Below, in pieces: positions 1-8,621 of a stretch of DNA of 64,000 bases. A program made the translations under genes and the position numbers. Location: assembly GCF_029982035.1 (NCBI RefSeq), contig NZ_CP104166.1:1612001-1676000 (forward strand). The letters run 5' to 3'. The notes under the pieces were generated by a model, which saw only the letters and a list, made by a program, of their open reading frames with translations, searched no databases and was not told the DNA's origin. Origin of the DNA: Megaera polyxenophila. GTDB lineage: Bacteria; Pseudomonadota; Alphaproteobacteria; Rickettsiales; Rickettsiaceae. The stretch's first letter is position 1. Each line of letters starts with the position of its first letter.

Positions 1-139
1 TAAAATAGTTAATAAACTTTAAGGATAAGTTTTTGATTAAACTGTTTTTGTTATTGACTCATATATTAATCAATGCTAATTAGTTTAGTTGATAGTTTTT
101 GTAGCTAATTCTGATGTAATATTTTAGGGTATTTATGAG

Positions 140-688
140 ATGATGAATAATTTTAATGACAAAAAAATTAATAAACCTGTAGGTGTTGGGTCGGAAGTTC
201 TTATTGGAGAAAAAATAGATAATCAACATCCTAATGTTGTCGTAGATGAGACCCCAGAACTTATTGCTTTGCCTAAATCATCTGCGGAACTTGCCGAAGA
301 ATTAATTGATTATTTGGTCACTCACAATCATCAAAAAGTTGCAAAAATTATTATTGAAGAAGCAAGAATATATTTAAGCAAGCTATCAAATAATAATATT
401 TTCAATATGGATCAACAGTTGAAACAGATTGAAGATGAATTGGGTGATTTAATTAAATATTTTGGCCAAGAAGATAAAGGAAAAATAGCATCTAAATTGA
501 AAAGCTTAAAAATTATTATCCAAGGTTTGGAATCAGAATATATTCGGAATTTTTTACAAAATATACTCGAAATTATAGAAAATTATAATAAGAACAGAAG
601 TAAAAAAAGTTTTGATAAAAAGGAAGGGTTTAAAAACTTTAAGGCGAGTATTAAATCAGGCTTTTCTGGCCTTCGAAAGCTGCTTTAG
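140..688 (+). CDS. Hypothetical helical protein, 182 aa
   Basis: I do not recognise this family. The protein has no signal peptide or membrane segment. After a polar N-terminus of about 45 residues it is predicted to be mostly alpha-helical, with heptad-like Leu/Ile spacing around residues 50-150, and it ends in a Lys-rich basic tail (about residues 150-182). Two ATG codons stand in tandem at 140 and 143, and no strong ribosome binding site separates them. It precedes an LRR protein and DUF805 genes on the same strand, in what looks like an accessory region. A cytoplasmic or secreted host-interaction protein is possible, but nothing in the sequence shows it. Confidence 0.6.
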   Translation: MMNNFNDKKINKPVGVGSEVLIGEKIDNQHPNVVVDETPELIALPKSSAELAEELIDYLVTHNHQKVAKIIIEEARIYLSKLSNNNIFNMDQQLKQIEDELGDLIKYFGQEDKGKIASKLKSLKIIIQGLESEYIRNFLQNILEIIENYNKNRSKKSFDKKEGFKNFKASIKSGFSGLRKLL

Positions 689-1078
689 CCTTTAATAGCA
701 CTTTGCTATAGGAGATAGTTTTAGTAACTTACCGGTTACTTTTCTATAAACTTTACTGTTATATTTTTTATACCTATTTAAAAATATTAGCTCTATTCTC
801 TAAATTAGTTGCTGCAATATTGCAACTTACCCATCATTAATCTTCAACTTATAGTAGAGTAATTATATAAATTATACCGCTATAGTTGTATCATCAATTA
901 TGAAATTCTTAAAGGAAAGCAGTAATGAGCTTGAATAGTCATCATATACAAAATAATGATGATTCGAAAATTAATTTAATTTGATTTCTTCTTGATAATC
1001 GTTTAAATGGATGCTTTTGACTGTTGAACCTTTAATTGAATTTTAAAATCATTTTTCAGCTTTTTTTAGGAGAATTTT
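689..1078. other. Intergenic stretch without a convincing gene
   Basis: No open frame of useful length is seen. A short frame at 924-980 (18 codons, preceded by an AAAGGAAAG-like stretch) is too short to support and is probably chance or a remnant. A GGAG-like ribosome binding site at about 1068-1072 serves the downstream LRR gene. Confidence 0.5.
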
Positions 1079-2500
1079 ATGGGTGGTGGCGGTAGTAAAG
1101 CTTCAGGCGGTGGAGGCAGTGGTAGTAGCAGTAGCAGAAGTGAATATGGAGGTAGGTGTATTACAAGAATAATTGAACCTTCTAGAAAAGATAGCAGTAA
1201 AACCGTGGTAAAAGACAGTCATAGCTATCCTTCAGCGCATAGTAATAGCAGAAGTGGGGAAGGTAGTAAAAGTACTGGCAGCAAAAAAGAAGAAAGCAAG
1301 GCTAGTGGACTATCTTACGGCGGTACTATTGAATATTCTGGCGGTTATTCCAGTGTTGTTCTCAGCTCCATACCTCCAAGAGAAAGTTATATTTCTAATC
1401 CTTATGCACCGCAGTATATTAAATCCTTTGAATCTTATTTATTGCAAAAATATGGAGGTCTTACTGCTTTAACAAAAGGAGTAATACTAGGCTCTAATAG
1501 TGTTTATGGAAGATTCCAATTAGATACTTTAGTAAAACTTCCCAGTGAAAGCTTGGCTATGAAAGATATGGTGCATACATTAACATGTATGAGTCTTTCA
1601 GTTCAAGGAAGAGAAGAAACAATACCTAGTGTTGTTAAAGTTATAACTCTCTGCGACAATAATATCTGTGACTATGATCTTCTGAAGTTACAAACATCTT
1701 GCTTTGCTTATAGAAGTAAGCTTAATCTGGACGGGTTATATTTACATCATAATCAAATAACTGACGTGGGTGTAAAGTATTTGCTAAATGCTTATGTCCC
1801 TGATTCCGGTTTAAAGATTCCTCCACTTATTTTAGACAGGATTGTAAAGGAAAATATAAAAGGTTTTATTAATGCTCCGGGCTATCGAAGTGTTATAGAA
1901 CTGAATCTTAGCTGTAATCAAATAGGAGATGACGGAGCTAAGTTGCTTGCCGATTCCCTCGTAAAAGGAGAAATGCCTAAGTTAAAGGTCTTGCGCTTAG
2001 AAGATAATAAGATTACTGATAAGGGGATAAGTTATTTTGCTAAAGCTTTACAGCGTGAAGTACAAGACATTATTGTGCTTTTAAATCGACTTGACAAGCA
2101 CTCAAAAATGTTTTTAGGTGATCGACAAGAAAAGCTAGCTGAAATGAATAGAATTCTTAAAATTGCTGAAGAAAATGGAGTAAATACCAAGACCATTGTA
2201 ATGGAAAAAAGTTTAAAAAGCCAGATTATAAATAATGTCACGATTAGTATAACTGGCGGTTGGGGTTTTACGAAATGTTATTTTATTCCAAGTAATATAA
2301 CTGATTATGTAGGTGATTATATGAAAGGAAAGTTGGTAACAAAAATCTCTAAAAGGTTGGAAAAATATATTACTATGGAAAGTATTGTAAACTGCTATTT
2401 GGAAGCATCAGACGAGGCTTGGTCCTCCCCATCAGGAATTGAAATTATAAATAAAGAACGAGAAGCTATGGGAGTTAGTGATGAGGGTTTTATTGAGTAA
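1079..2500 (+). CDS. Leucine-rich-repeat (RNI/NLR-type) protein with Gly/Ser-rich N-terminus
   Basis: Residues 1-25 are nearly pure Gly/Ser, and a Ser/Lys-rich linker runs to about residue 95. Ribonuclease-inhibitor-type leucine-rich repeats follow at roughly residues 186-205, 216-240, 270-296 and 300-325, with clear signatures such as LNLSCNQIGDDGAKLLADSL and LRLEDNKITDKGISYFAKAL. Such repeats bind proteins, and in intracellular bacteria they are often found in secreted effectors. No Sec signal or membrane segment is visible, so secretion would have to use another route, which is inference. The start ATG has an AGGAG site 7 bases upstream. The 3' end overlaps the following DUF805 gene by about 20 bases, which suggests co-transcription. 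Confidence 0.8.
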   Translation: MGGGGSKASGGGGSGSSSSRSEYGGRCITRIIEPSRKDSSKTVVKDSHSYPSAHSNSRSGEGSKSTGSKKEESKASGLSYGGTIEYSGGYSSVVLSSIPPRESYISNPYAPQYIKSFESYLLQKYGGLTALTKGVILGSNSVYGRFQLDTLVKLPSESLAMKDMVHTLTCMSLSVQGREETIPSVVKVITLCDNNICDYDLLKLQTSCFAYRSKLNLDGLYLHHNQITDVGVKYLLNAYVPDSGLKIPPLILDRIVKENIKGFINAPGYRSVIELNLSCNQIGDDGAKLLADSLVKGEMPKLKVLRLEDNKITDKGISYFAKALQREVQDIIVLLNRLDKHSKMFLGDRQEKLAEMNRILKIAEENGVNTKTIVMEKSLKSQIINNVTISITGGWGFTKCYFIPSNITDYVGDYMKGKLVTKISKRLEKYITMESIVNCYLEASDEAWSSPSGIEIINKEREAMGVSDEGFIE

Positions 2501-2852
2501 AGCAAGGATTTTTTTATGTACAAAAATTCTATCGGATTTTCAAGGAAGAATTAACAGAAAAAAATATACACTTTTATTAGTAATGTATATTTTTTTGGTG
2601 CTAATAGTAAAGCTAATATTTAGCAGTTTGGTTTATACTGACAATAATAGCATTCACAATTATAGTATTTACAATATTTTTCTAGTGTATATTTTTTATC
2701 AATACTCCTCTATAATCTGTAAAAGACTACATGATTTAGATGTAAGCGGTTGGTGGTGCATATGGTATTTTTTACTTCCTCCAATTCAAATAACACTCTG
2801 TTTTTTTAAAGGTACTCCTGGTCCTAATCGTTACGGCCAACCGCCTACGTAG
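2481..2852 (+). CDS. DUF805 family inner-membrane protein
   Basis: A small integral membrane protein with the DUF805 pattern: an N-terminal FQGRINRKKY motif, hydrophobic helices at about residues 30-50 and 60-80, the central RLHDLDVSGWW motif, and the typical C-terminus with GPNRYGQPP. The function of DUF805 proteins is not established. I prefer ATG 2481; an in-frame GTG lies just before it at 2478. The gene overlaps the end of the LRR gene. It is the first of a tandem DUF805 group: a second copy follows at 2881 and a C-terminal scrap lies at 5576-5611. Confidence 0.82.
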   Translation: MRVLLSKARIFLCTKILSDFQGRINRKKYTLLLVMYIFLVLIVKLIFSSLVYTDNNSIHNYSIYNIFLVYIFYQYSSIICKRLHDLDVSGWWCIWYFLLPPIQITLCFFKGTPGPNRYGQPPT

Positions 2853-3266
2853 TAGCGGTGTAAATGGAATTTTCGGGTTTTTGATACGCTATAATAGTTG
2901 GTTACGCACTTTACAAAAATTATTTATCAAAAATTTCTTTTCTTTTTCTGGTAGGGCTAACAGGAAAGAATTTATTATTTTTCAAATTATTTATATTTGT
3001 TTAAACATTTGTTTAATTTTACCACTATATTTAGGTTTTTCTTCTTTTAAGACATTTATCGGTCTAATATTATTTATTTCAAACTTAGCGATAACTATTA
3101 GAAGACTCCATGACTTTAATGTGAGTGGCTGGGCTTATTTTTTCTTAAACTGCTTTTTCTGTATTATAACAATTTATCTTATGATAAAAGATGGGTCTAT
3201 AAAAAAAGAAGTACCAATGTCAATACTAACATCTATTTTCTCTTATTCCACAGTAATACTTATATA

Positions 3267-4395
3267 TTAACCCACCAATTAAATACCCGACATAACTATT
3301 GCCAAGAAGGAAGGAATTTGTATAATGCAATAATGTCAAAAAGTGAAGATTTTAGGAAATTATCAATAAGCGCACAAGCGTCGATGAGAAAGATTGCTCT
3401 AAAACTAGTAAAAAGAGGAGAGAGTCAATCGTCGGTAGGTGAATTAATAGGAGTGAGTCGCCAGACAGTAAATGAATGGGTAAGGAGGGAAAAGAGAGGC
3501 GACAAGTACGCAATTAGTGGGAAGTTAAGAGGTAGAAAGATAGGAGAGAAAAGGCTTATAACCGAAGATCAAAGTAAAATAATACAAGGGTACGTAAATA
3601 TCTCTAGACCAGAAGATCACAATATCAAATCAGCATTATGGTCAAGAAAATCAGTTAATGCACTCATCAAAAAACATTGTGGATTTTTTCTTCCCCTAAG
3701 TACAATAGGCGAATATTTAAGAAGATGGGGGTATACTGCACAAAAGCCAAAGAAGTTAGCATATGAGCAGCAACCCAAAAGGGTTCAATTTTGGTTAGAT
3801 GAAGAATATCCGTCAATAGCCAAGCAAGCAGAATATGAAAAGGCAGAAATACATTGGTGCGACGAAGTAGGGATAAAACAAGAGTGTCAGGTATTACAAA
3901 GCTATTCTTTAAAAGGAAAAACCCCTGTTGTGATTCATAAATCGAAGAGATTTAGTATAAACATGATATCCACTGTTACAAATAACGGTAAGCTAAGGTT
4001 TATGCTGTACGAAGAGACACTAAAAACAAATGTATTTATAGAATTTTTACGGAGGTTGGTAAAATACTCCAAGAAAAAAATCTTCTTAATCCTAGATAAT
4101 CTCAAGGTTCATCATAGCAAAAAAGTACAAATATGGACTCGGAAACATAAAAAGAAAATTTCTTTATTTTTTCTGCCTCCGTATACTCCGCAACATAATC
4201 CGGATGAATATTTAAACAACGATTTAAAAAGAAATGTAAATAGGAAACATATACCTCTTACAAAATCTGAACTCCAAGGGAATTTAAAATCTTACCTAAG
4301 GACTCTGCAAAATAACCCAGAACATATCAAAAGATTATTTCAGGCGAAAGAAGTAAAATATGCCGCCTAAGTCGGGTATTTAGTTGGTGGGTTAA
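3267..4395 (+). mobile_element. IS630-family insertion sequence, copy 1 (1129 bp)
   Basis: The element begins TTAACCCACCAATTAAATAC and ends with the inverted complement, giving terminal repeats of about 25 bp with very few mismatches. It is flanked by TA on both sides (3265-3266 and 4396-4397), the target duplication typical of the IS630/Tc1/mariner superfamily. The same 1129-bp unit occurs at 40026-41154 and 61903-63031, each also flanked by TA. The encoded proteins are identical in all three, so spread was recent. This copy lies inside a DUF805 gene. Confidence 0.95.
3318..4370 (+). CDS. IS630 family transposase (copy 1)
   Basis: The 350-residue transposase has an N-terminal helix-turn-helix region (about residues 15-60, with GVSRQTVNEWVRR), a second winged-helix segment, and a C-terminal DDE nuclease domain. 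The acidic triad fits HWCDEVGIKQ, LILDNLKVHHSKK and PPYTPQHNPDEYLNNDLKR, the last being the hallmark NPxE-like block of IS630/Tc1 enzymes (here with D before E). A TTG start at 3318 has AGAAGG about 7 bases upstream; ATG 3333 is an alternative. The frame is intact and unshifted, unlike many IS630 elements that need frameshifting, so this copy looks active. Confidence 0.93.
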   Translation: MYNAIMSKSEDFRKLSISAQASMRKIALKLVKRGESQSSVGELIGVSRQTVNEWVRREKRGDKYAISGKLRGRKIGEKRLITEDQSKIIQGYVNISRPEDHNIKSALWSRKSVNALIKKHCGFFLPLSTIGEYLRRWGYTAQKPKKLAYEQQPKRVQFWLDEEYPSIAKQAEYEKAEIHWCDEVGIKQECQVLQSYSLKGKTPVVIHKSKRFSINMISTVTNNGKLRFMLYEETLKTNVFIEFLRRLVKYSKKKIFLILDNLKVHHSKKVQIWTRKHKKKISLFFLPPYTPQHNPDEYLNNDLKRNVNRKHIPLTKSELQGNLKSYLRTLQNNPEHIKRLFQAKEVKYAA

Positions 4396-4517
4396 TATTT
4401 AATATTATCACTGGTAAAAGGAAGTCGTGGTACTAATCGTTACGGCGAACCGCCTAAGTATTGATATGCCGTAATTCATCAACTAAGAATAAATCAATAA
4501 TTTAAGGAGTTTTAGTT

Positions 4518-5549
4518 TTGCGGTTATCAACAGAAGGGTTAGAGAGACCTAAGCAAGTAAAGAAAGAAATTAATCTGCCTTTGATCTTGATAATATGTTT
4601 TATATCACTACTGTCTTTAGCGGGCTATTTACATAACAAAGGTAAGTTATATAAATTATACCTAAGTACTAAGGAAACACTTATTGGCCTTAATTTAGAG
4701 GAAAAGAAAGATTACCTCGGTATTTTATATAGACAGGGGTATCGTACAGATGCTGCTAATATTCTACAGCAGGTTATATCTTTTCCCCAAGAAGATACCG
4801 AACAGAATAAAGCTTTTTTAGCATTTTTATATTTTAACCAAGAAGATTATGAGAAGGCTTTGTTGAGATACAAAAAGCTTATGAAAGAATCTGATTCTCC
4901 TGAACAGTATATTTTTTATTACGCTTCATGTTTATTTCATCAAGGTGAAATAGATGAGGCACTAAAACAGCACTATCGGTTATTTTCTATAGATGACCGT
5001 TACGTAGATAATGTTGAGGGTATTTTAAAAATTCTGTTAAAGCAGAAAAAGAAGCATGAAGGATTAAGTTTTTTAGAAGGTTATTTAAGCAAGTATCCTT
5101 CTGCACAATCTTATTTAGGGGTGTATGACCATAGATTTAACCAGATTGTAGAAGCTGAAGAAGAAACTGATCCTGCTACAATAAGGATTCCTGAGGTTAA
5201 TAAAGCTTTTCATGCTAAAGTTAAAATAGGAACTAACAAGTATCCGTACACTTATATCATTGATACGGGAGCAGTTATAACAACTATCAGTCCCAAAATG
5301 TACAGGGCTAACGAAGGCGTAATAAGAAAAACCGGTAAAAGCTACACATTTGTAAATGCTGACGGGAGTACACATGAAGTAGAGGAGGTTTTTATTGATT
5401 GGATCAAGATCGGAGGTGTTGAATTACAAAACGTCAGGGCTGTTTTAAAACAGAAAGGTGATAACCTTTTAGGTCAGAATGTACTGGGAAAATTAAAAAT
5501 AAGTATTCAAAAAGAAAATAACATTAATATCATGACATTAAAAAAATGA
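4518..5549 (+). CDS. Membrane-anchored TPR protein with retropepsin-like aspartic protease domain (DTGA)
   Basis: A single membrane segment at about residues 20-37 is followed by a helical, TPR-like region (about 60-200, with motifs such as LAFLYFNQEDYEKALLRYKK). The C-terminal domain (about 225-343) is retropepsin-like: the catalytic DTGA lies at residues 249-252 in YIIDTGAVITTIS, followed by a glycine-rich strand with LLGQNVLGKL. Clan AA proteases of this type act as homodimers, each chain giving one Asp. Rickettsia species are known to carry a retropepsin-like surface protease (APRc); the TPR fusion here looks different. The start is TTG 4518, supported by AAGGAG eight bases upstream. Periplasmic or surface location is inferred from the anchor. 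Confidence 0.8.
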   Translation: MRLSTEGLERPKQVKKEINLPLILIICFISLLSLAGYLHNKGKLYKLYLSTKETLIGLNLEEKKDYLGILYRQGYRTDAANILQQVISFPQEDTEQNKAFLAFLYFNQEDYEKALLRYKKLMKESDSPEQYIFYYASCLFHQGEIDEALKQHYRLFSIDDRYVDNVEGILKILLKQKKKHEGLSFLEGYLSKYPSAQSYLGVYDHRFNQIVEAEEETDPATIRIPEVNKAFHAKVKIGTNKYPYTYIIDTGAVITTISPKMYRANEGVIRKTGKSYTFVNADGSTHEVEEVFIDWIKIGGVELQNVRAVLKQKGDNLLGQNVLGKLKISIQKENNINIMTLKK

Positions 5550-5575
5550 TAGGGGATAATCATTACTTTGCACTA

Positions 5576-5611
5576 AAAGTTAATGATTACGGCCAGATTC
5601 CTGCATATTAA
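5576..5611 (+). pseudogene. Remnant of a DUF805 C-terminus plus shared downstream spacer
   Basis: The frame here reads KVNDYGQIPAY then stop, matching the DUF805 end GPNRYGQPP seen at 2852 and 4464. The bases that follow (5612-5640, containing AAATGGAATTATCGGGTTT) match the spacer after the intact DUF805 gene (2853-2885, AAATGGAATTTTCGGGTTT). It appears to be the tail of a third tandem DUF805 copy whose body was lost. The rest of 5641-5901 shows no gene. Confidence 0.55.
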
Positions 5612-5901
5612 AGCTATAAATGGAATTATCGGGTTTGATATATTGCAATTGACTTAGTAATGCCCCTCCGGCTTTACATCTTTACATAACTATATATAAT
5701 AAACCACAGAGTTTTAATATAAAAGGCATTTTAATTAATAAACGTATAATCATCTTTGTAATGAGCTTAAACCAAATGTAAGTTAAAGTTAAGGTCAAGC
5801 AGTATTTGGTGTTTATATACAAGTGATGACTTCTGGAAGAGGGCTTAACTCAATAAAACTTAAGTAACCCTCTTAATTACACTTAAATTACTCAAATTCC
5901 T

Positions 5902-7164
5902 ATGGTAGCTAAAAAAAAATTATTGATTATTTGGCTAATTGGCGTAATGAGTGGTTTTACTATAATGATTACCGGCAATACGCTAAATTTCTGGTTAGCC
6001 AAAGAGTCCGTTGATATTAGAACCATTGGAATTTTTGCCTTAATTTCCTTGCCTTATGCCGTAAATTTTATTTGGGCTCCAATTTTTGATATAAAAAATA
6101 TTCCTATACTAACGAAAAACATCGGTCATCGTACTTCTTGGATTGTAGTCCTGCAATTATTCTTAAGCTTTACTGTTTTTACATTGAGCTACATTAGGCC
6201 TGCCGATAATTTATTATTATTTGGATTAATAGCGATTATTATTTCTTTTTTTTCTTCTGCTCAGGACACTGTTCTTGGAGCCTTTAGAGCCGAGCTAGTT
6301 GATAGTACAAAACAAGGGCAGGTTTCTGGTCTTTATGTTTTTGGCTACCGAATAGGGATGTTATTATCTAGTTCTGGGGCTATATATATTGCTGCTCATG
6401 TTGATTGGAGTGTAGTCTACAAATTATTTAGCTTTGTTATCATTTTATTTCCAGTGACAATTTTATTACTTGTTACTGAACCTCAAACTTCAACTAAATT
6501 ATCTCTGCATACAAAAGAGCGCCAAGATTTCAAGCGTGGTAGCTTATATTTCCAAACCAAGCATTTAATATCTGTTATTCTTGGATCTTTAGGTACTAAA
6601 AACTATATTATTCTGATTTTATTATTCTTGATATTATATCGTTTACCGGACAATTTTATAAATACGATGATAAACCCTTTTTTGCTTCATATTGGTTATG
6701 ATGAGTTTGAAATAGCAACGGCGGGAAAGTTTTTTGGAATTACGGCAACTATTATTGGCGGATTGATTGCAAGCTATATAATGAAATATTTTAATATTTT
6801 CAAAAGTCTGATTTTCTTCGGTGTTTTACACGGCGCTGGTCATATGTTATTTATTGTTCAGGAGATTTACGGTGAAAATATATATTTGCTTTTTTTTATA
6901 ACTGGATTTGAAAGTATAACAGGGGGGATGACAATGACTGCTTATATAGCTTATATTGCTTCCTTATGTCATGGTAGGTTTAAGGCTACACAATACTCAT
7001 TTTTAACTTCAATGATGGGGTTCTCACGGTCGGTATTACCAGCAATTTCGGGTTATATTGTCTCGACTATCGGCTGGAAAACATTTTACTTGTTTGCTTC
7101 AATAGCTACTATTCCTTCAATAATTTTAGTATTATATTTACAGAAATTTTCAGTTAATAAATAG
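5902..7164 (+). CDS. ampG: AmpG-type MFS permease (muropeptide transporter family)
   Basis: A 420-residue polytopic protein of the major facilitator superfamily with about 12 hydrophobic helices. The N-terminus matches AmpG permeases: SGFTIMITGNTLNFWLA, then a first cytoplasmic loop with FIWAPIFD. A second-loop AQDTVLGAFRAELV motif resembles the AmpG ADAYR region. AmpG imports anhydromuropeptides from the periplasm for cell-wall recycling; Rickettsia genomes carry several AmpG paralogues, some of which may carry other substrates. An AmpD-like amidase is encoded at 18983-19939. The symporter gene starts only 5 bases after the stop, so the two are probably co-transcribed. Confidence 0.82.
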   Translation: MVAKKKLLIIWLIGVMSGFTIMITGNTLNFWLAKESVDIRTIGIFALISLPYAVNFIWAPIFDIKNIPILTKNIGHRTSWIVVLQLFLSFTVFTLSYIRPADNLLLFGLIAIIISFFSSAQDTVLGAFRAELVDSTKQGQVSGLYVFGYRIGMLLSSSGAIYIAAHVDWSVVYKLFSFVIILFPVTILLLVTEPQTSTKLSLHTKERQDFKRGSLYFQTKHLISVILGSLGTKNYIILILLFLILYRLPDNFINTMINPFLLHIGYDEFEIATAGKFFGITATIIGGLIASYIMKYFNIFKSLIFFGVLHGAGHMLFIVQEIYGENIYLLFFITGFESITGGMTMTAYIAYIASLCHGRFKATQYSFLTSMMGFSRSVLPAISGYIVSTIGWKTFYLFASIATIPSIILVLYLQKFSVNK

Positions 7165-7169
7165 AGATA

Positions 7170-8552
7170 GTGATAGATTTAATTATTGTAGCTTTGTATT
7201 TAATTTCCTTACTAATAGTTGGGATATATACCCGTTCACGCAAGGCAGGGTTTAAAGGCTTTACATTAGTAAAAAACAAAGATTATAAACATGGAAAGCT
7301 TATTCTAGTTGCTACAATTTTTGCTTCTTCAATCGGCGGGGGGACAACTTTTGGAATTTCAGAAAAAGCTTTTGCTGGAAATATTGCGCATAGTTATGGA
7401 TTATTTTTGGCTATACCAATAGATATATTAATTGCAATATATATTATTCCCAGGTTGATAAAACATTATGGAGCGGAAACCATAGGCGATATAATGTTTA
7501 CTTATTATGGAAAAGCCGGTAGGGCAGTAGGGGGGCTGGCAGCATTACTTGTATCTATCGGTTTTGTTGCAGCTCAGATTAGCGTTAGTGCAAGAATATT
7601 TGAATATATATTGCAGATAGATTATGTCCAAGGGGTAATTATAAGTTATGGTATCGTCATTGTATATACGACTGTTGGAGGTTTTAGGTCTGTTTTATTT
7701 ACCAACCAAATGCAGTTTTTTGCCATGTTACTTGCTATACCTATTATTTCAATTTTTGGCTTATATCAGCTTGGTATTTCCGAATTTCTACAAAAAATTC
7801 CCCCTGAAAAAGTAATTATTACAGGTAATGATGATCTTATCAAAACTACTATTTCTGCTTTTTTAGGGTTTATTGTTATGAATCTGTTTCCAACTTTTAT
7901 CCAAAGAGCCTTGATTGATAAAGATCCCAACCAAACAGCTAAAGCAATTTACTTAAAGTCGGTAATATATGCCATTTTTCTGGTATTCATAACCATAAAT
8001 GGGTTAATTGCTTTTGTTACTTATCCGGAAATAAAACCTAGTCTTGCTTTGCCGTATCTTATAGATCATATAATTCCGGTTGGTATACAAGGGGTAGTAA
8101 TAGCGGGTTTACTTGCAGCGGTTATGTCCACGGCGGATTCAGATTTAAATGTAACTTCGATTACTTTGGTTAAGGATTTTTTTAAACCTATATTTAACCT
8201 GTCTGATCAGAATAAAATGCTGTTAGTAGCAAGAATTACAAATATTGTCGTAGGTAGTCTGGCAATATTTATTGCGCTCTGTTTTACTAGCGTGGTGGAT
8301 TTGGTAATCTTTATTGCCGGATTTTGGGCTCCTATAATATTAGTCCCCCTAGTTTTTGGACTTTATAATATTGTCATACCTAAATTTGCTATGGTATTTA
8401 CTAGTTTTGCCGGGGGGGGTAGCTTCTTTCTGTGGGAATATTTTATGGCCACGCCTAATAATTTAAAAAGTGTGTTTGTAGGTACTGTGGTGAACTTGAT
8501 GTTGTTTATGATGTTTGTGTTTATTAAAAACTTATCTTATCGCAGTCCCTAA
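7170..8552 (+). CDS. Sodium:solute symporter (SSS family)
   Basis: This 460-residue protein has about 12-13 membrane helices and the pattern of the solute:sodium symporter family: an N-terminal YLISLLIVGIYTRSR, FASSIGGGTTFGISEKAF in the second helix, YTTVGGFRSVLFT for the family's GG-containing block, and AGLLAAVMSTADSDLN, the well-conserved Na2-site region. The family imports solutes such as proline, pantothenate or sugars with sodium; the substrate here cannot be told. The start is GTG 7170, five bases after ampG. The gene converges on prfA with a 69-base gap. Confidence 0.85.
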   Translation: MIDLIIVALYLISLLIVGIYTRSRKAGFKGFTLVKNKDYKHGKLILVATIFASSIGGGTTFGISEKAFAGNIAHSYGLFLAIPIDILIAIYIIPRLIKHYGAETIGDIMFTYYGKAGRAVGGLAALLVSIGFVAAQISVSARIFEYILQIDYVQGVIISYGIVIVYTTVGGFRSVLFTNQMQFFAMLLAIPIISIFGLYQLGISEFLQKIPPEKVIITGNDDLIKTTISAFLGFIVMNLFPTFIQRALIDKDPNQTAKAIYLKSVIYAIFLVFITINGLIAFVTYPEIKPSLALPYLIDHIIPVGIQGVVIAGLLAAVMSTADSDLNVTSITLVKDFFKPIFNLSDQNKMLLVARITNIVVGSLAIFIALCFTSVVDLVIFIAGFWAPIILVPLVFGLYNIVIPKFAMVFTSFAGGGSFFLWEYFMATPNNLKSVFVGTVVNLMLFMMFVFIKNLSYRSP

Positions 8553-8621
8553 TCCCTCTATAGCACATACATGAAATATTAGCTAATTATGCTAATTGAT
8601 TAGTATTAGGCTTTATAGAAG

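Larger units (their letters stand above)
2881..4464 (+). pseudogene. DUF805 family gene interrupted by IS630 copy 1
   Basis: The 5' part (2881-3266, TTG start) encodes the SGRANRKEF motif, two or three hydrophobic helices and RLHDFNVSGW, as in DUF805 proteins, but lacks the conserved end. The missing end lies after the insertion at 4398-4464: its frame reads GSRGTNRYGEPPKY then stop, equivalent to the GPNRYGQPP tail of the upstream paralogue. Removing bases 3267-4395 and one TA target copy joins the two parts in frame without a stop (LIY from the left, LILSLVKG from the right). The gene was therefore intact until a recent transposition. What remains could still make a protein lacking only its C-terminus. 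Confidence 0.88.
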
